A stretch of 64,000 nucleotides of DNA, from contig NC_088791.1 in NCBI RefSeq assembly GCF_011386835.1, forward strand, positions 10,788,998 through 10,852,997. Direction: 5' to 3'. Every line of letters begins with the position of its first letter. Position 1 is the first letter of the stretch. Below the pieces are notes generated by a model. It worked only from the letters and a program-made list of their open reading frames with translations, was not told the origin of the DNA and did not search any database. This document shows, one piece after another, positions 53,147 through 63,683 of this stretch. Both the position numbers and the translations under genes were made by a program. This DNA comes from Chrysemys picta bellii. Taxonomy: Eukaryota > Chordata > Testudines > Emydidae.

Positions 53147-54513
53147 GTGACGCTGGCAGATCAGGTGCCAGCTCATGCCAACGTCCCCATGTGTCAGCTG
53201 AACTCTGACAAATACATAGCTGGAACCTGTCTGGTCTTCTGTGTGTTACTATTGCTCCCATAGGTATTAGCACTCTAAGAATGTATTGAGTGGTTAGACT
53301 TTATTGAATGCTTGTGCGTTGTTGCCTGCATTAATCTCACTAATAACCTCTGTATCCCGTCTTGTAAGGTAATATTTCAGCCTTTGTATTGTAAGCCTCT
53401 GTAACTGTGTAAATCACCAGACAGTAAGGCTATGTCTACACTGGCAATTGAGCAACAAAACTTTTGTCGTTCAGAGAGGTTCACCTCCCCCACACACACC
53501 CCCGAAAGACAAAAGTTTTACCGCAGCAAGTGTCCGTGTGAACAGCACATTGTTGGCAGGAGCGCTCTCCTGTCGACAACGCGACCACTGCTCGTTGGGG
53601 GTGGAAGTATTTTGTCAGCAAACGTGCCGACAAACAGCGGCCCGACTTTTAGCGACATGGCTGCGTCGACACGGCCGTGTCGCTAAAAGCTGTGTAGTGT
53701 AGACAAAGCCTTAGTGTGAAATGCTGCTCTCCAGCTGGTGTTATGTTCTGTCCAACAAGGAAGGCCCATGGGCACCAGATGAACTAAAGTGTGGAACGTT
53801 AAAGAGGACAAAAGCCTTTGTTGTTCTGCTATCCACCGCCCATGAAGCTGAGTCATGCAGGTGAATTCCTCCCATGAGGTGAATTTGCAGCTCAGAGCAC
53901 ACAAGGCTGGAGGGGTGAGAGGGAAGGAATAAAATCCCCTAACAAAATGAACTGTATCTCTGTGCTGCTTGGACTCCAGGGGGCAAGATTTCTAGGCAGA
54001 AGCAAGGGATCGCCAGTTGCTTAGCCTGGGTTAGCCCTAAAGGACATATAGAGCTTGCTTCTGATAAAAGCTCCTATTACCTTTGAAACTTAAGAGCGTA
54101 ACTCATGTGTGTATCTATGTTTATCTGGTTTAACCTTGTAAATAACTCTTGTTTCCTTTTCCTATTAATAAACCTCTATATAGTTAATTATAGGACTGAC
54201 TAGCATAGTGTTTGGTGAGAGATCTAAGGTGCAATTGACCTGGGGTAAGTGACTGGTCCTTTGGGACTGGGATTAACCTGAATATTGCTGTGATACTTGG
54301 TGTAAGGAACCATCTATCACAAAGGCAGACCCACCTGGGTGTATCAGAGTACCCCCGGGTACTGTCTATGACCCCACGTTAAGGCTGTTATAGTGCCTGA
54401 GAAGTTCACACTTGATAATTGGTTGGTGAAATCTAAGCATAGGACTCTCAGCCAATTTGGGGTTTGTGCCCTGGTCCTTAAGTTTGCCCTCAGGTTACTG
54501 CAGAACAGCTTGA
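53147..54513 (+). mobile_element. LTR-like ERV segment, copy B
   Basis: It aligns by eye along its length with 62748-64000 (shared gtgacgctggcagancaggt, actgtatctctgtgc, gcttagcctgggttagc, aaccttgtaaataactct, agttcacacttgat). Its 3' portion (tggtcctttgggactggga near 54256) also resembles the R/U5 part of the solo LTR at 51860-53102 (tggtcctttgggatcagga). It contains a polyA signal near 54168 and a MITE at 53425-53712. It is probably a related LTR subfamily or an LTR plus adjacent sequence. No protein-coding region. Confidence 0.65.
53425..53712. mobile_element. Foldback MITE ('taaggctatgtctacact')
   Basis: The ends taaggctatgtctacact and agtgtagacaaagcctta are near-perfect inverted repeats of about 18 bp. 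The inner arms caaaacttttgtcg and cgaaagacaaaagttttacc fold back. It interrupts copy B of the LTR-like segment; the other copy near 62.7-64 kb lacks it, giving an empty-site comparison. Confidence 0.9.
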
Positions 54514-55012
54514 CAGGTGTTTTCAGAGGAGATCGCTTTCCCTGGGTGATCAGCACTGACCTGGGTAAACCAGGGAGGGGATTAAAGCCTGTGAAATCAA
54601 AGATCCGACAGGACACACACACACACTCTAATCCAGATCCTGCTCCCTCTGAATTCCATGGCAAAATTCCCTCTGATTTCAGTGGAAGCTGGATCTATCC
54701 CGCCCCGAGCGGCAGGGAGACAGCAGCAGTACTCGGAGCAATCTTTCCTGTGCAGCCAGTATCCCCTTCTTCCTTCCTCCTCCATGAGTCTCCAGCCCCC
54801 CTTCCTCACTCCCCTTCCTGCCTATTCTTTACTACACCATCACTCAGTAACGTCCCTCTTAGGACCCCTGTCATAAAGATGCGGCGAGAGAACGCCTACG
54901 CTTGCATATTAAATATTAAATGTAGATGAGGTATAATCCTTCTAATTAAGTTGAATTTAATCTTGAGGTCTAAATAGAGGGAAGTGGTGGGGGCGATAGA
55001 GAAACACCACCT
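54514..55012. other. Unassigned, with possible CNE at 54890-54985
   Basis: cttgcatattaaatattaaa, ccttctaattaagttgaatt and aatcttgaggtctaaataga make an AT-rich homeodomain-like patch at the right. At 54660 gcaaaattccctctgatttc resembles a palindromic-repeat half. No gene. Confidence 0.35.
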
Positions 55013-55020
55013 ACGCCAGA

Positions 55021-55633
55021 CAGGGCTGGATTAACTCTCCTGTGGGCCCGGGGCTATTAGATTTTTGGGGGGCCCTGTATACAAGTCTTTTTCCTGGGAG
55101 GGAGTTTGGTGCAGGAGGGGGCTGGGGCAGGGGGTTGGGGTGCAGGAGGGGGTGCAGGGTCTGGGAGGGAGTTTGGTGCAGGAGGGGATTCTGACCTGGG
55201 GCAGGGGGTTGGGGTGCAGGAGGGGGTGTGAGGTGCCGGCTCCGGCCGGGAGGCGCTTACCACGGGCGGCTCCTGGCCAGCGGCGCAGCAGGCTGCCTGC
55301 CATAGCCCCACGCTGCTCCCAGAAGTGGCTGGCTGCTGGCACATCTCTGCGGCCCCTGGGGGGGAGGGGGACAGCATGTCTCCATGCACTGCCTGCACCC
55401 GCAAGCGCCGCCCCCGTAGCTCCCATTGGTCAGTCCCTCCCCCTCCCGCCCCCGCCAGGGGCTGCAGAGACGTGTCAGCAGCCAGCCGCTTCTGGGAGCA
55501 GCGTGGGGCCACGGCATGCAGGCAGCCTGCCTGAGCGCCCCTTTTAGCGGCCCAGAGCTCGCTGCCTGTGATTTATTTTTGCGGGGCCCACCTTGAGCTG
55601 GGGCCCTAAAGCCCCTGCCTTAATCCAGCCCTG
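55021..55633. mobile_element. Nonautonomous hAT, GC-rich with internal repeats
   Basis: The ends cagggctggattaac and cttaatccagccctg are inverted over about 13-15 bp. The flanks acgccaga and atgccgta agree at 5 of 8 positions, so the duplication is decayed or doubtful. The interior has tandem ggtgcaggagggggtg / ggggcagggggttggggtgc units (55085-55235) and a large inverted section around cccacgctgctcccagaagt and agccgcttctgggagcagc. Frames of about 150 codons on both strands arise from this composition. Confidence 0.85.
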
Positions 55634-56039
55634 ATGCCGTATGGTTTGTAACACCTGTCAATTTCAGACAAAATGGCTCCTCCTGGTGCTGCTGCATGTG
55701 TGCAAAGAGACACACGCCAAAGCAGAGGGCTTGATGCAGCATTCAGCACAATGGGACCCTGACCCTGACCCTGACAGGGCCCTCTCAGCACTGCTGTGAT
55801 ACAGACAATGCTAATTCTGATCTCCCACGCACCAGCTTTGCCGCACTGTAACCCATTCAGTTGGATCTAGTTACTCCTGATTTACACGGGCATACGTCAG
55901 AACAGGAGCGGGCCCACACCATTATTTCCCCAGAACCAGTTTCCAATGGGACCAGGTTACTGGGGTTTAGGGATTTATAGAGATTTCTGAGGTCCTCAGG
56001 GTGCCGGAGAAGCATCTCACACGCATCAGTGAATCTAGC
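55634..56039. other. Unassigned noncoding sequence
   Basis: A ctgaccctgaccctgac triplet-like run at about 55758-55776 is the only feature noticed. Confidence 0.4.
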
Positions 56040-56255
56040 CTCTGCACACTCTTGTGGACGAGTGAATATTGTTATCCCCAGGGGGATAATGAGGCACACA
56101 CAGATTAAGGACCAGATTTGCAGAGCTGCTAACCATATGCAGCTGCCAGGGGTATTCCGTACTTCTGAAAACAAGGCCTTGCATGACCTGTCAGAATCCA
56201 CATTGCCCAGCTGGGGCTAGAACCCACGTCTCCAGGCGTCACTCCCGAGACAACA
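56040..56255 (-). mobile_element. MIR/CORE-SINE relic (antisense), very diverged
   Basis: gttatccccagggggataat, gaggcacacacagattaagg and gggctagaacccacgtctcc fall in antisense MIR order, but much has decayed. Confidence 0.55.
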
Positions 56256-56719
56256 CACCCGCCATCAGTCAGGGCAAGGGTAGCTCACGCCAGGAGTCTC
56301 TCCCGGGGGGGGTTAAGCTGTAGGAAATCTGGGGAGACGGGTCGGGAGGGGGGGGGGGGGGAGGAGAGATCCAGAACAGTCGCAGTGATGAGCAGCCCAG
56401 GGCACGGAGTTACAGCAGGGACGCTTCGCTGAGCCAGGGAACGCACGCACTGAGACAGGAGAAATGGTCAGGTTGTTACCACAGCTCAGGACACTGTAGG
56501 CCAAGAAATAAGATCCTGGCACGTCTCTGACTCAGAGGCTGAGGGTACGAACCTCTCCCCTCTGGTGTGCAAATCCAGCCTGAGGTCACAAGCTCAAATC
56601 CATGTGGTGTCCTCAGCCCAGCACCCGTCTGTACGCTACACAGAACACCATGAGAGCTCCTGAGAGGAGCCAGGCACGTTGCACAGCCAGACTAGAGGGG
56701 GGTTGGCTTCTGCTCTTGT
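56256..56719. other. Unassigned, with a poly-G run
   Basis: A G-run lies at about 56348-56361. No gene or recognised repeat otherwise. Confidence 0.4.
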
Positions 56720-56998
56720 TTCTGAAGGAGGCCATGTGGTCTGGTGGACAAGGCACCCACGTAGGACCTGGGTTCTATTCCTACCTCTGCCATCGACCTG
56801 CTGCATGACCTTGGGCAAATCACTGCCTCTCTCTGTTCCTTGGTTTCCCTCCCACACTTTGTCTGGATCGTCTATTTCGATTGGAAGCTCTTCAGAGCGG
56901 GGACTGTCTTCCACTATGTGTCTATGCAGTGCCCAGTGCAGTGGAGTGCTGATCTCAGTGGGGGCCTCTATATGCTACGATAGTACAAATAATGAATG
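56720..56998 (+). mobile_element. CORE-SINE with L3-like tail, near full length
   Basis: The head ggccatgtggtctggtggac with the B-box-like cctgggttctattcctacct resembles a tRNA-derived promoter. The core catgaccttgggcaaatcac and ttccttggtttccc follow, then the tail cagagcggggactgtcttcc ... gctacgatagtacaaataat. It is the most complete MIR/L3-type SINE in the window. Confidence 0.9.
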
Positions 56999-57599
56999 TG
57001 GTTGAGTAGGGCATGGGCAGGACTGGGGCATGCCGCAGGTCAGGAGCACAGTGAGTTGGCAGATCTATGTTAGGTAGAAAGCTGGAATGGCACAGGGTAT
57101 TGGATGTCAGCTGGTTGAGGGCTTGGATCGCAGATGGTTGCACTATTCCTGGGCCCAGCCAGAGCTGGTAATCCTCCCTGTCCCTAAACTCTGGATTCAT
57201 TATCAGTTAACAAACTTGGATAGATCTGTCCCTCTTCATGTACCTACCCAGAGAAGGGAATGTTAGGGCAGGAGGCTGGTCCCCTGCAGTTGCTGAGTCG
57301 AAGCTAGACTAAATCAGAGAAACATGTAAGCACCAAACACACTTGATACTCCAAAGTCTACCACAAAGGGCCAGATCCTGCCCTAGGGCTGTCCAAAACC
57401 TGGTGGATTTGATCATAGGGGTTGTGCAAATCTTCCAGGGAATTAAATCCAAGTGCATTCACAGTTCCTGACTTTCACACCAACTTTGGGGTTCACACAG
57501 CCTGCGAAAATCAGAGCAAACCTAATTCAAACGACGTGTTTTATTTGTGTAACAAATCACGACTACTTGAATACAGCTGCATATATTCTGTCTCATTTA
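56999..57599. other. Unassigned noncoding sequence
   Basis: No recognised gene or repeat. Confidence 0.4.
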
Positions 57600-57718
57600 T
57601 ATTGCGGTAGCATCTGGAGGCCCTGGTCAGGATCAGGCCCCCCCATTGCTCCAGGCACTGAACAAGCAGATAGTAAGTTATGGTCCCTGCCCCAAAGAAC
57701 TCACATCCTAGGATTGAA
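57600..57718 (-). mobile_element. L3-like tail relic (antisense)
   Basis: attgcggtagcatctggagg, then gctccaggcactgaacaagc and tggtccctgccccaaagaac are antisense L3-like tail blocks. Confidence 0.78.
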
Positions 57719-57939
57719 CTCAGCATCTTCAGCATTGAAAACACTAGTGTCTACATCTGATCTACAGCAAAACTCCTGTGTCTGGGCAAAAATAGCAGGT
57801 TGTTATAGTCTTTGGGGACAGCCACTAGAGGGAGACATTGTCACCTGCAAAAGCCAGTGTCCTAGATCTGGTTTCAGGTCAAGACCATGTTATTAAGAAG
57901 CTGGGTTTCATTGTTTCCATCCTGTGAAGGGGGTTCCAT
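57719..57939. other. Unassigned noncoding sequence
   Basis: Nothing recognised. Confidence 0.4.
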
Positions 57940-58640
57940 TCCCCCCAGGTGTGCCTTCTAGTGACTGAGTCTGGGAATTAGCTCCTGCCCACGTGGCACC
58001 CCCTTCCGTTATTTGTTCATGCTGTGGCCCCACTCTCTCTCCATGACTCGGGGTGCTCCTTCTTCATGACATGGCTCTCTGGCCAGGTTGCTATACAATC
58101 CCCGGCCCCTTTCATACAAGCTGTTCCAAGTGACCAGGTCCTGTACCACTTTCCCAGTGGCTGCTGGGAAATCCAGGCCTGCCCACTCCTCCGGGTTCCT
58201 GCCCAGAGATCCCATGACTAGCCACCTAGGTGTGCTCAGTCTCAGACCCTGTTGCAGTTTCCCTGGGCTCCTCCCTACCCCACCTCTCCTGGCCTATGTT
58301 CTCTACTCCCTGTGGCTGCTTCGCCTCTCTCAGCCTCTTGCTTCACGCCCCCATCCAGGGCAGAACCCCAGGGCTTGCTGTCTCCATGGATCTCCTCCTT
58401 GTCCCTGGCCAACTCCCTTTCCCTCTAGGGCCTGACTGCAGACCTCCTCCCTGCAGCCCCCTTCCTACTCTAACTTCATAATCCTACCCCAGCCCCTGCC
58501 CCAGCGGGGCTTCATCTGCCATTAGGCCCTGTCAATCCCCGGTTCCCCTCCAGGGGCAGCACCTAAGGTTAATTGTCCCCTCCTGGCCCACAGTAACCAG
58601 CTAAGGGCTTATGCGGGGTGGACACCCCCATCACCCTCCC
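57940..58640 (-). mobile_element. Possible LTR-like segment (antisense)
   Basis: C-rich sequence without coding structure, ending gcggggtggacacccccatc near 58633. That resembles the gtacaccccatcac end of the LTR-like unit at 10808-11757. The relationship is suggested by short motifs only, and the unit's boundaries are arbitrary. Confidence 0.28.
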
Positions 58641-59187
58641 TCAAACTATGTACCCGCCTAGGCGTGCTCTCAGAACCTTTTCCTCAGGCTTTCTGGTTTC
58701 GTGCTGCTCTTAAACCACCAGACGTGGCCGTGTGGTGCCGAGAGATTGGCCGTGCACTTGGAAAAGCAAGGGAGCCCTAATTTCTGGCTTGGCGTGAGAC
58801 ACGGAACTCCTGTCCGCTCTCTCCTGTTCACTGCTCACTCATCCCATTGGCACCGATGGACTACGCAGCTGGGGTGAGTGGGGAGTATTTTGTGCTGAGT
58901 CACTAATTCCATGACTGCCTTGCCCTGTAGCACTGGGTTATAAACAGGACAAAGCTCCAGCAGACATTCCAGCTTTATGAAAGTGGCGTTGTCATTCCAA
59001 ATTATTTTCTGTTCAGCATCGTTCTTTACGACACCTGATGCAGATTTCAAGTCATCTAGCCCTGGTAATGCAAGAACCATGGAGTTAGCAGCCTATCGCT
59101 CTTCCCTGGGAACCATTTTGGGTCACTCAGAGAAAATAATTCAAGGTTTTTGGGAGGAAACGGGGAGGGTTGATCACAATATCTAGC
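58641..59187. other. Unassigned noncoding sequence
   Basis: No recognised gene or repeat. Confidence 0.4.
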
Positions 59188-59470
59188 TGCATTGGGGGCA
59201 CTCTGCCAGGACTCGCCAGCAGCAAGGAAGAGGCACTCTTCCAGGAAACACTGGGCACATCTGGCAGCATGTGAGGGATATTCCACTAGGATTTACCAAC
59301 ATCTCTAGAGAGGTGCACCACTAAGGTGCATCTGGCACAAGGGAGGGACATCCTTCCAGGATGCACTCAGTACAACTGGTGGCATTTAAGGAATATCCCA
59401 CCAGGACATCACTGGCACATGGGGAGGAGCATTCCAGCAGGATGCACCTGGCACATCTGGCAGCACTGGA
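59188..59470. repeat. Degenerate tandem array
   Basis: Four or five decayed units of roughly 60 bp share ggcacatctggcagca, attccactaggat / cttccaggatgcac / cccaccaggacatcac / ccagcaggatgcacctgg phrases. Spacing is irregular. An old minisatellite, not a gene. Confidence 0.6.
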
Positions 59471-59584
59471 AAGGTTACTGTGTATTGTAACCAAAATGCA
59501 AAGAAAGGAGGAACTGAACCTCTAAGCTCTCCCTATGGTTCAAAGGTCCCTCCCTCCACAATGGGTGTACAATAAAGTCCCCCA

Positions 59585-59755
59585 TAGAATCATAAAATTG
59601 TAAGACTGGAAGAGACCTAGAGAGGTCATCTAGTCCAGTCCCCTGCACTCATGGCAGGACTAAGTATTATCTAGACCGTCCCTAACAGGTGTTTGTCTAA
59701 CCTGCTCTTCAAAATCTCCAATAGCAGAGTTTCCAAAACCTCCATCTTGAAAGGA
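59585..59755 (-). mobile_element. CR1 LINE 3' end (antisense, diverged)
   Basis: catagaatcataaaattgta, gagaggtcatctagtccagt and gcaggactaagtattatcta match the CR1 3' region in antisense, from a subfamily different from that at 387-955. Only about 170 bp remain. Confidence 0.87.
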
Positions 59756-59839
59756 GGCGGAGACAGCTGTATTCTACCCAAGTTAAGCTGAAGCCTCATT
59801 TCCGCTTGTTGTAGCTTCTTGCAGGATCTGCAAAGAAAA

Positions 59840-60150
59840 TAACGCACACATTGGCATTTTCTTCAAACTCCAGGTTGTATTCATTGCTTTTCACAGGGAA
59901 TTGGATTTTCAAATTCACAGGCTCGAAAGGTCAAGGATAACAGGTAACAGCATTTAATATGCATTCCAGGGGGAACAAAAACCTATCAAATTGGAAATTC
60001 ATTTTCATGCCGCCTTTATTGCCAAAACCCAGATCAAAACATCTCTCTCCACTCTCAATGAATTGACATCTGTTCTTTGTTGTCATATCTGAAAGGTATT
60101 AAAGGCTCCTGCTAGCATCGGGGCTAAGTCAACATCTGCAGCATTGACTG
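59840..60150. promoter_or_regulatory. Candidate conserved noncoding element
   Basis: Repeat-free and AT-rich, with gcatttaatatgcattccag, caaattggaaattcattttc and caatgaattgacatctgttc. The composition shifts sharply from the CR1 end to the left. Conservation is not testable here. Confidence 0.36.
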
Positions 60151-60866
60151 CTGACACACAGTACTGAAGGTGAGACAAAGGGAGTGTCGGGCCTTTTGTT
60201 CGGCATCAAAATAACGACGGCGACGACAACAGAGATCATTGTTCTAACATGCTGCCGTTTTTGCATGGCCACTGCTGTTGCTAGTTAGGGGGCTGTGAGT
60301 GAAGAAAACACGAGGTAATTCTCAGCACAGCTATCAAACAACCCTGTGTAGCAAAAGGGATTACTAGATAGCGCAGAAGAACCAGAATAAAAAGCCCTCA
60401 AGACCATTTTCAATGATGGCTATCAGCTAGTTTGGGGCTTGCTGTGGTTATGTGCAGGGGTCAGACTGGCAAGGAGGGAGAGGTGGCCCTGCCCATAAAC
60501 CCAAGCACCCCCCACAGACCCAGAGTGGATGGATGCTTTCCGCTAACCTGACCATGAGAGAGAGTTTATAACAGTTGGCAGGTACGTTCCAAGCCAACAC
60601 CCCCTCAGTTACACGGGTGTAACTCTCCTCCCGGCTGGATTAAGATGGAGGCCTGTGTGTAGGGCCCGGCATTCTGGAGTCTCTTGATTACATCAGAGTC
60701 TCAGCTTGTAACCACATGCCCAGAAATTCAGCAATAGAAATTGCAACATGGTGACCCGGAAGGCAAAACCCACCCAAGACGCAAATCCATCCCAGAAAAC
60801 ATCCGCACCCATATGTAACCCTTACTCCGGCTCACGGGCTTTCTTCTTTTAAATAAATAAAACTCA
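60151..60866. other. Unassigned noncoding sequence
   Basis: No recognised gene or repeat. Confidence 0.4.
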
Positions 60867-60985
60867 TAGACTCATAGACTTTAAGGTCAGAAGGGACCAT
60901 TATGATCATCTAGTCTGACCTCCCGCATGATGCAGGCCACAAAGCCGTCCCAACTAAAAGGCCCCACTGTGGGATTAGCAGAGTT
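60867..60985 (-). mobile_element. CR1-related 3' end (antisense)
   Basis: actcatagactcatagactt is an octamer-type tail repeat (catagact), followed by aaggtcagaagggaccatta and atcatctagtctgacctccc, a CR1-group 3' end of a distinct subfamily. The rest is truncated. Confidence 0.85.
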
Positions 60986-61204
60986 TAAGTGATAGGCCAA
61001 GATAGAGCTAATTTGTTGCATTATTATTGATGTTACAGTAGCACCAAGAAACCCCACTAACTATTTTAGGATTTTCATGTCCACCCCTTCTTTGTGAATT
61101 TCCTCTCGCTGATGGAGCCATTAGTAATTATTTGTATTTCAGTAGCATGCAGAGGTGCCATAGGAGATCATTGTCTCCGGCACTGTGCATACACATAGTA
61201 AGAA
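60986..61204. other. Unassigned noncoding sequence
   Basis: Nothing recognised. Confidence 0.4.
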
Positions 61205-61206
61205 TA

Positions 61207-61370
61207 GGGTTGCCACCTCGGAGGTACAAAAAAACCCAGGCTATCCAGGACGGTCCTGAGCCCATAAAAGTGGCCAGCTGGCAGTATGTACGGAGCACCC
61301 TGGCAGATTTCCCAGGGCAGCTCCCTCAAAAAAGGAATGAACCTGGGAAAACCTGGGCAGGTGGTACCAC
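61207..61370. mobile_element. 'gggttgccac' MITE, short form
   Basis: The ends gggttgccacct and aggtggtaccac are inverted with two mismatches, flanked by TA (61205-61206 and 61371-61372). It shares its ends with 33779-34300 but has a different, 164-bp interior without the tandem array. Confidence 0.78.
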
Positions 61371-61518
61371 TAAGGGAGATTGTCCCCTACCCCAAAGGGA
61401 GGGAGAAGAGACATAAATGGAGTGACTAGCCCAAGTTCATGCAGTGACAGAGCCACAGTAGACTCCCTGTGGCCCAACGCCCCACTCAATGCCCCATCCC
61501 TCGACCACACTACCAGCC
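61371..61518. other. Unassigned noncoding sequence
   Basis: Short stretch between two transposons. gggagaagagacataaatgg and gtgacagagccacagtagac look like a small antisense MIR scrap. Confidence 0.4.
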
Positions 61519-61526
61519 CTCCCCAG

Positions 61527-61884
61527 CATAGGCGCCAACTCCATAGGTGCTCCGAGACTGGAGCACCCATGGGAAAAAAATAGTGGGTGCTCAACACCCA
61601 CCGGCAGTCCCCCCGATCAGTTCCTCCCTCTCCCCCCAGCACCTCCTGCCTGCTGCCAATCAGCTGTTCGGTGGTGGGCAGGAGGCACTGGGCGGGAGGG
61701 GGAGTAGTGCGGGTGGTGCGTTCTTGGGGGAGGGGAGGAGCAGGGGTGAGAAGAGGTGGAGCACAGGTGGGGCCTTTGGGCAAGGGGCAGAGTGGGGGCG
61801 GGGCCTCGGGGCAGAGCGGGGGCGGGGCCTCGGGGCAGAGCAGGGGTAGAGCACCCGAGGGAAAGCTGAAAGTTGGCACCTGTG
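61527..61884. mobile_element. Nonautonomous hAT ('cataggcgccgact' family)
   Basis: The ends cataggcgccaactcc and gaaagttggcacctgtg are flanked by ctccccag (61519-61526) and ctccccgg (61885-61892), an 8-bp duplication with one mismatch. Internal gggcggggcctcggggcaga units are tandemly repeated at about 61790-61850. A 180-codon antisense frame is compositional. Confidence 0.92.
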
Positions 61885-61892
61885 CTCCCCGG

Positions 61893-62747
61893 CAGGTAGT
61901 CATTGCGCCCACCTGAGTCTCAAGGTAACTCGAGGGCTGAGCCTCACGCGCTGGGTGACAAACTGGGGCTGGCTGTATTATCGGTTACAAACACAGTGCA
62001 TGCCTCTGGGGTGGGTGTTTCTTATGGGTCACTGGCTGTGGAGTGAGAGCCAAAAGGGGCTGCTAAAGGAACCGAGCAGGAAAGGTAGAACAGTGGCCTA
62101 CAGGAGAAGTACCCCAGCAAACGCACTAGCCAGGTTCATAGCCGGGAAAAGGCGACCCCATGGCCCCAGCCCCGGGGACAGAAGTGCTTTGCCAAGGCTG
62201 AGAAGAGCGAGATCCAACGCTGAGCCCTCACAGAGCCCCGGGCCTAGGAAAGGATGGGGCTGACCGGGGAGCATCAGCAAAAGCTGACAGGCTAGTAAGG
62301 GGACAAGAAAACAGAGAGGGCGTGCTGCAGGCAGGACCGTCTGTTTTCTCCCAGCCAGAGACAGCGGTTAGCTGGGCTGAGGGGAACTCACCAATGCCGG
62401 CAAGACAAGACAAGATTAAGGTGTAAGTGTGACCCCGGCGCGCAGGCCTTTGCTTGGTTTTCTCGGCGTGCTTTCTTCCTTGGGGGAAGGAATAAATAAG
62501 ACTTTGTTTGGAAGATGCTGTTTGGACTCAGCTCACTGGTCACTGGCCCTTGGAATGAACGGGCTGACAGGTGCCCGGTTCAGCTGGGCCTGTCCTGTGA
62601 ACACCGTAGGGACCCAGGAGAGCTGCAGCCCAGAGCCCCGGTCTGAGAGAGGTCGGACTGCGGGTTCCACCCAGGTGAGGGGCAGGGGAGTGCTTGAGAG
62701 GGACTAGAAGGGGCCTAAAGCTCAGTTCACCCTGTAACCGTGATACC
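61893..62747 (+). mobile_element. Possible LTR-like segment upstream of copy C
   Basis: It contains gaataaataagactttgttt near 62489, a polyA-signal-like site followed by an R/U5-like stretch (ctcagctcactggtcactgg). No coding domain is recognised, and its left limit is unknown. Whether it forms one element with the segment that follows is unclear. Confidence 0.3.
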
Positions 62748-62874
62748 GTGACGCTGGCAGACCAGGTGCCAGCTCACGCCAAGGCCCCTAGGCTTCACTG
62801 AACTCCGACAAATGCAGAGCTGGGAACCAGCCTGGCTCCCCTGTGCGTTAGTGGTGTTAAAATGGGTATTACAT

Positions 62875-63053
62875 TTATAAAACGTGTTTAGTGGTTAGAT
62901 TTTATGAAATGCTTGTAGGATGCTGCATGTGTTAATCTCGCTTAACAACTGCCTTCCTCCCCCCCCCCACCCCGTGTTATAAAACGTGTTTAGTGGTTAG
63001 ATTTTATGAAATGCTTGTAGGATGCTGCATGTGTTAATCTCGCTTAACAACTG
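62875..63053. repeat. 77-bp direct duplication around a C-tract
   Basis: 62875-62951 is repeated at 62977-63053 with no differences noticed. The 25-bp spacer is C-rich (ccttcctcccccccccc-type). Copy B has this segment only once. A recent replication-slippage duplication, or an assembly artefact at the C-run, would explain it. Confidence 0.92.
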
Positions 63054-63573
63054 GCCCCCCCGTGTTATAAGATTTTAGTAAGTGTTTGCATTGTAAACCT
63101 CTGTAACGGCGTTACTCCGCAAACAGGAAAGAAGCATTAATTAATGTTAAAGCTGGCTTCCTACATGGGGTCCTGCACACCAGAGGGCCCATTGAAACCA
63201 AATGAGCCATTGGGAAACATCGAACGACAAAGACATCGTGGATTGCTCCCCCCACACCCATGAAGAGGAGACCTGCACGTGGACTTGTCAAGAAGAAACT
63301 GTATCTCTGTGCGGCTTGGACTTTGGGAGGGTAAGACTTCTAAGCATAAGCAAGAGATCCCCAGGTGCTTAGCCTGGGTTAGCTCTAAAGGGCATATTGC
63401 GCTTGCATATTACAGCAGCCTCTATTACCTTTTGGAACCTGACTGTCACTCATTTGTGTACATATGTTTACTTGCTTTAACCTTGTAAATAACTCTCATT
63501 TCTTTTCCTTAGTTTATAAATCTTTAGTTAATTTATTATAGGATTGGCTACAAGCATTGTCTTTGGTATAGGA

Positions 63574-63683
63574 CGGTGGTTTTCAACCAGTGGTCCGCGG
63601 GTGTCTAAGATTTCCAAAGGGGTCTGCCCCTCCATTTGAAATTTTTTAGGGGTCCACAAATGAAAAAATCTTGAAAACCACTG
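63574..63683. mobile_element. Short hAT nested in copy C
   Basis: The left end cggtggttttcaaccagtgg and the right end tcttgaaaaccactg are inverted, flanked by an exact 8-bp duplication gtatagga (63566-63573 and 63684-63691). At 110 bp it is very short. Copy B has no equivalent insertion. Confidence 0.94.

Noticed and set aside
61370..61912. 180-codon minus-strand proline-rich frame
   Set aside because: It spans the tandem G-rich interior of a hAT element, so low-complexity composition explains it.
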